Shown here: positions 61,526-64,000 of the stretch, in pieces
Numbering within the stretch: the stretch's first letter is position 1
Layout of the letters: each line of letters starts with the position of its first letter
Source: Pogonophryne albipinna
Taxonomy: Eukaryota > Chordata > Actinopteri > Perciformes > Artedidraconidae
Assembly: GCA_028583405.1 (NCBI GenBank)
Contig: CM053263.1
Coordinates: 6,243,804-6,307,803, forward strand
Direction: 5' to 3'
DNA: 64,000 nt
Position numbers and translations under genes: made by a program
The notes under the pieces: model-generated
Seen by the model: the letters and a program-made list of their open reading frames with translations, nothing else
Databases searched by the model: none
Told to the model about the DNA's origin: nothing

Positions 61526-61661
61526 ATTTGCATCAGCATTTCTGAAGCCTGCTGAGTGTCTCTTTAATTGGCCTGTGAGGAGCTCAACCGCTTAGCCTTT
61601 TGAGATCATTGAGATTTTGATGTGAGATTTGCATGGTGCATGAAAAGAGGGCCATTTGCAT
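61526..61661. promoter_or_regulatory. Cluster of three POU octamers, possible enhancer
   Basis: ATTTGCAT occurs at 61526-61533, 61627-61634 and 61654-61661, with homeodomain-like words TTTAATTGG and CTTAATGAC close by. Three exact octamers within 136 bp in DNA without repeats or coding capacity suggest a regulatory element. Confidence 0.35.
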
Positions 61662-62568
61662 GACGAAAGGGGGGGAGGGTGACTCGCTTAATGACATTCA
61701 AACATTTAGTGTGTGGAGCCAGGAGGAGGAGAATTAGATTTGAGCGGCGTCACAGGTCTCTTTTCTTTTTATAGGTTTCTTTTTATGGCTTCTTCTTGAT
61801 TCCTTTATCACTCTGATCATTGCCTTTTTAACTGGCACCCGTTTTAGAATAATTCCCGCTGATGGCACAGTCAAAAGATCCATCGTACAAATCCCACCTT
61901 TTTAAGCTTTGAATGTTTCTGAGATAAACTATAAATGATTACTTTTCATCTCTAAGGTGTTCAGATATGAGTGGGGTATTCGTCACATGGCTGCTTTACA
62001 ACCATTCAGAGGCAGAGGCTTGGACTGGCATCTCGAGGGGAATTAATATGCAGGAGTGATGTCACAAAACAGGCCCAAGGTGGGTCAATTTAGTGGGATG
62101 GTATAGAAGCAGTCATCTGCTTTATGAATAGGCAATTGAAATGCGGTAATCCTCATTGTGATAGTCATGAGGAGAAATCAGGGTATTTATCAATAAAACC
62201 ACCCAAATCCTCTGTTTTGAAAACACACATTCATAGCTTAGTCCTGTGTTTGTCTACCCAGTGTTTTTACAGGCGTGATGACCCACAAGTGGAGTGTTTT
62301 TTGGGATGGGGGGGGGGGGGGGGGGCTGCCTTTGGGCTGCAAAGCACAGAAGAAGAAGAGGCATCTGAAAACATTTGACAGAATCAGGTTTATTGCCAAG
62401 CAGGTTTACACATACATGAATTTGCTACAGTGTACAATAAACACAGTAAGAGGAATTAAGCTGTTAATAGGAGCAAATACAGAATTAATACGAAAACCGT
62501 TATTTTATTGTTGTACTTGCACGTTTGTATATATTTTTTTGCATTTATAAAGTAGCTTTGAAAATGTA

Positions 62569-62902
62569 TAGGCCTGCACGATTTGGTTGGATGTTGGTTA
62601 TTTTTACAGATATAGCAACATGATATAATTGACGATATGATATAATTGATGATATTGGAGATTATTTATTTTTCTTTAATATATTAAATAATTAAGAGGA
62701 TCTGTAACAAACGTGGTGTTTTGCTCAGTCTATATAATACTATTTGTAGGCCAGTAAATCTATGCTTAACAACATTACTTAATTTAAAATTGTATTTTTG
62801 CATATTTGCCACTTAACAAATATTGTGCTTCCTGGAAATTGAATATTGCACTACTCCATATTGCAATTTCGTTACAATTTGGACTAAATGTGCAGCCCTA
62901 GT
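62569..62902. mobile_element. Possible hAT-like MITE, degraded
   Basis: TAGGCCTGCACGATTTGG on the left and the inverted TAGGGCTGCACATTTAG on the right resemble the ends of the hAT-like MITE at 51.2 kb. Flanks do not match, and the interior is AT-rich with ATGATATAATTGA repeated. Confidence 0.45.
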
Positions 62903-64000
62903 TCAGTATATCAGAATTTAAAGTGGAAAAGTTGTGCAGTTGTAAAAGAGAACAGAAATGTGCAAATATATATATATACAGAACAGGTGAGATTTAGACC
63001 TAATGAAAAGAGGAATAAGACAGGAAACACCAAGCTAGTGCAAAAATATGTTTTTAATGAAATATTCTCTAAAGTCTTGACATGTCAACATTCCCAGCAC
63101 ACCCTCCCCAATAAGCCTCAGTGCAGCACATACAGAAAGCATACAGGCTTCAGCACCATGGACAGCGACACCAATCAGCTGGTCAGCTCTCAGCAGCAAT
63201 TTGTCACGAGGCCACACGGCTGCAGCTCAGGAAGAGGAAACACAGCGAGGCAGAGGTGTTCAGCAGAGGGAAACCCTGCTGATACATCATTATAAGAAAC
63301 GTTTCTTCTTCTTCATTTGTAACATAAATGAACTAAAAACATTGAATATTGGCTTCAGAGTCTCGATTCTTAGTTTTGGTTTTCTGTCAGAAATATTGAG
63401 GGAAAAAGCAAAATGTCAAGAAACCAGTGTTTTTATACGTTTTCAAATATGGGATGGGTTGGAATATCTTCTTTTGGCTGCAACAAATGATTATTTTGGT
63501 ATTTTAAATGACAAACACCCAAGTAACACAAGTCCCAACCCGAGGGATAATCAGTTTACAATTATATAAAACGGCAAAGTCTCACTTTTAAGATAGTCTA
63601 AACTGAAACAGAATGAAGTAAAAAGTTGAAACAAGTATTAAAAACGGATAACATCACCAACAAGACTTCATTTTCAATGTGTGGAACCTGTGAATTTCTG
63701 TTTCCTGTGGACAAAATGTGCTTTCTTCGGTGTCCAACTTTAATGTATCTTTTAAACATTCAAACAAATGTACCGTAAATAAGAACTCAATAAGAGTCAC
63801 TTATCTCCATTCTCTTGGACACACACACACTGGCTGCTTTAAAACATTTATGCCTTTCTCCAAAAAAAGCCTCTTCTTATAAATGGGAATAATACCACCT
63901 TCAGTGACACCCAGAAACAACTTACTCAAGTTCTTTAATATTTGATGAGCAGAAAAAGGCCTTTTCTCTCTGTGATCACGCTCTTGCCGAGTCATGAGGT

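Larger units (their letters stand above)
58800..64000. other. Gene-free stretch to the window end
   Basis: No supported gene. Contents: an octamer cluster (61.5-61.7 kb), an 18-G run at 62308-62325, a repeat fragment at 62,385-62,450 (CAGGTTTATTGCCAAGCAGG) and a weak MITE at 62.57-62.9 kb. The last kilobase might be a 3'UTR of a minus-strand gene beyond the window, but nothing proves it. Confidence 0.4.

Noticed and set aside
63035..64000. 3'UTR of a minus-strand gene beyond the window
   Set aside because: Only an ATTAAA-like word supports it; no coding sequence in view.

Overview
The window is vertebrate nuclear DNA, almost certainly from a ray-finned (teleost) fish. Genes are split into short exons with GT-AG introns, and polyadenylation signals are AATAAA. 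The DNA is packed with fish-type mobile elements: Tc1/mariner, hAT, TTAA-flanked and PIF/Harbinger-like MITEs, an L2-like LINE, a tRNA-derived SINE and a tnp2/DUF4806 transposon. Three single-copy genes are recognised by protein similarity recalled from family knowledge; no database search was possible.

Region 1 (1-17,400) holds the host genes. rhno1 (minus, 3,880-4,929) and foxm1 (plus, 6,642-10,603) stand head to head around a shared cell-cycle type promoter near 5.26-5.36 kb (two inverted CCAAT boxes and a CDE/CHR-like element). The same two genes are paired in human, one a 9-1-1 checkpoint factor and the other a G2/M transcription factor. foxm1 then meets an intact 12-exon xCT-type amino-acid exchanger gene (slc7a11-like, minus, 11,904-17,358) tail to tail. 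Intron 1 of the transporter carries a structurally complete Tc1-like transposon with an uninterrupted DD34E transposase.

Region 2 (17,400-20,900) has no gene I can support. It holds a TG microsatellite and a small array of perfect hairpins at 20.0-20.1 kb.

Region 3 (about 20.9-34.1 kb) is a stack of nested transposons. The oldest layer looks like a two-gene DNA transposon read on the minus strand: a tnp2-type transposase (31,534 to 26,667) followed by a DUF4806 protein gene (26,312 to 23,137), with arrays of subterminal-like repeats at 32.1-34.1 kb. The transposase is dead: it has frameshifts, a central stretch replaced by other repeats, and a hAT element inserted with a perfect 8-bp target duplication. 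That hAT element contains a PIF/Harbinger-like MITE. The DUF4806 gene keeps most of its splice sites and carries a coding minisatellite.

Region 4 (34.1-64 kb) is gene-poor. It contains a frameshifted L2-like LINE (37.56-39.11 kb), hAT elements and MITEs at 41.5, 47.5, 49.0 and 51.2 kb, a LINE reverse-transcriptase scrap at 55.8 kb and a SINE at 58.4 kb. Three stretches look regulatory rather than repetitive: an X-box/CCAAT/TATA-like cluster at 57.09-57.16 kb, three POU octamers at 61.5-61.7 kb, and a weak promoter-like cluster at 2.9-3.0 kb. One short minus-strand open frame at 52.3-52.5 kb might be an exon.
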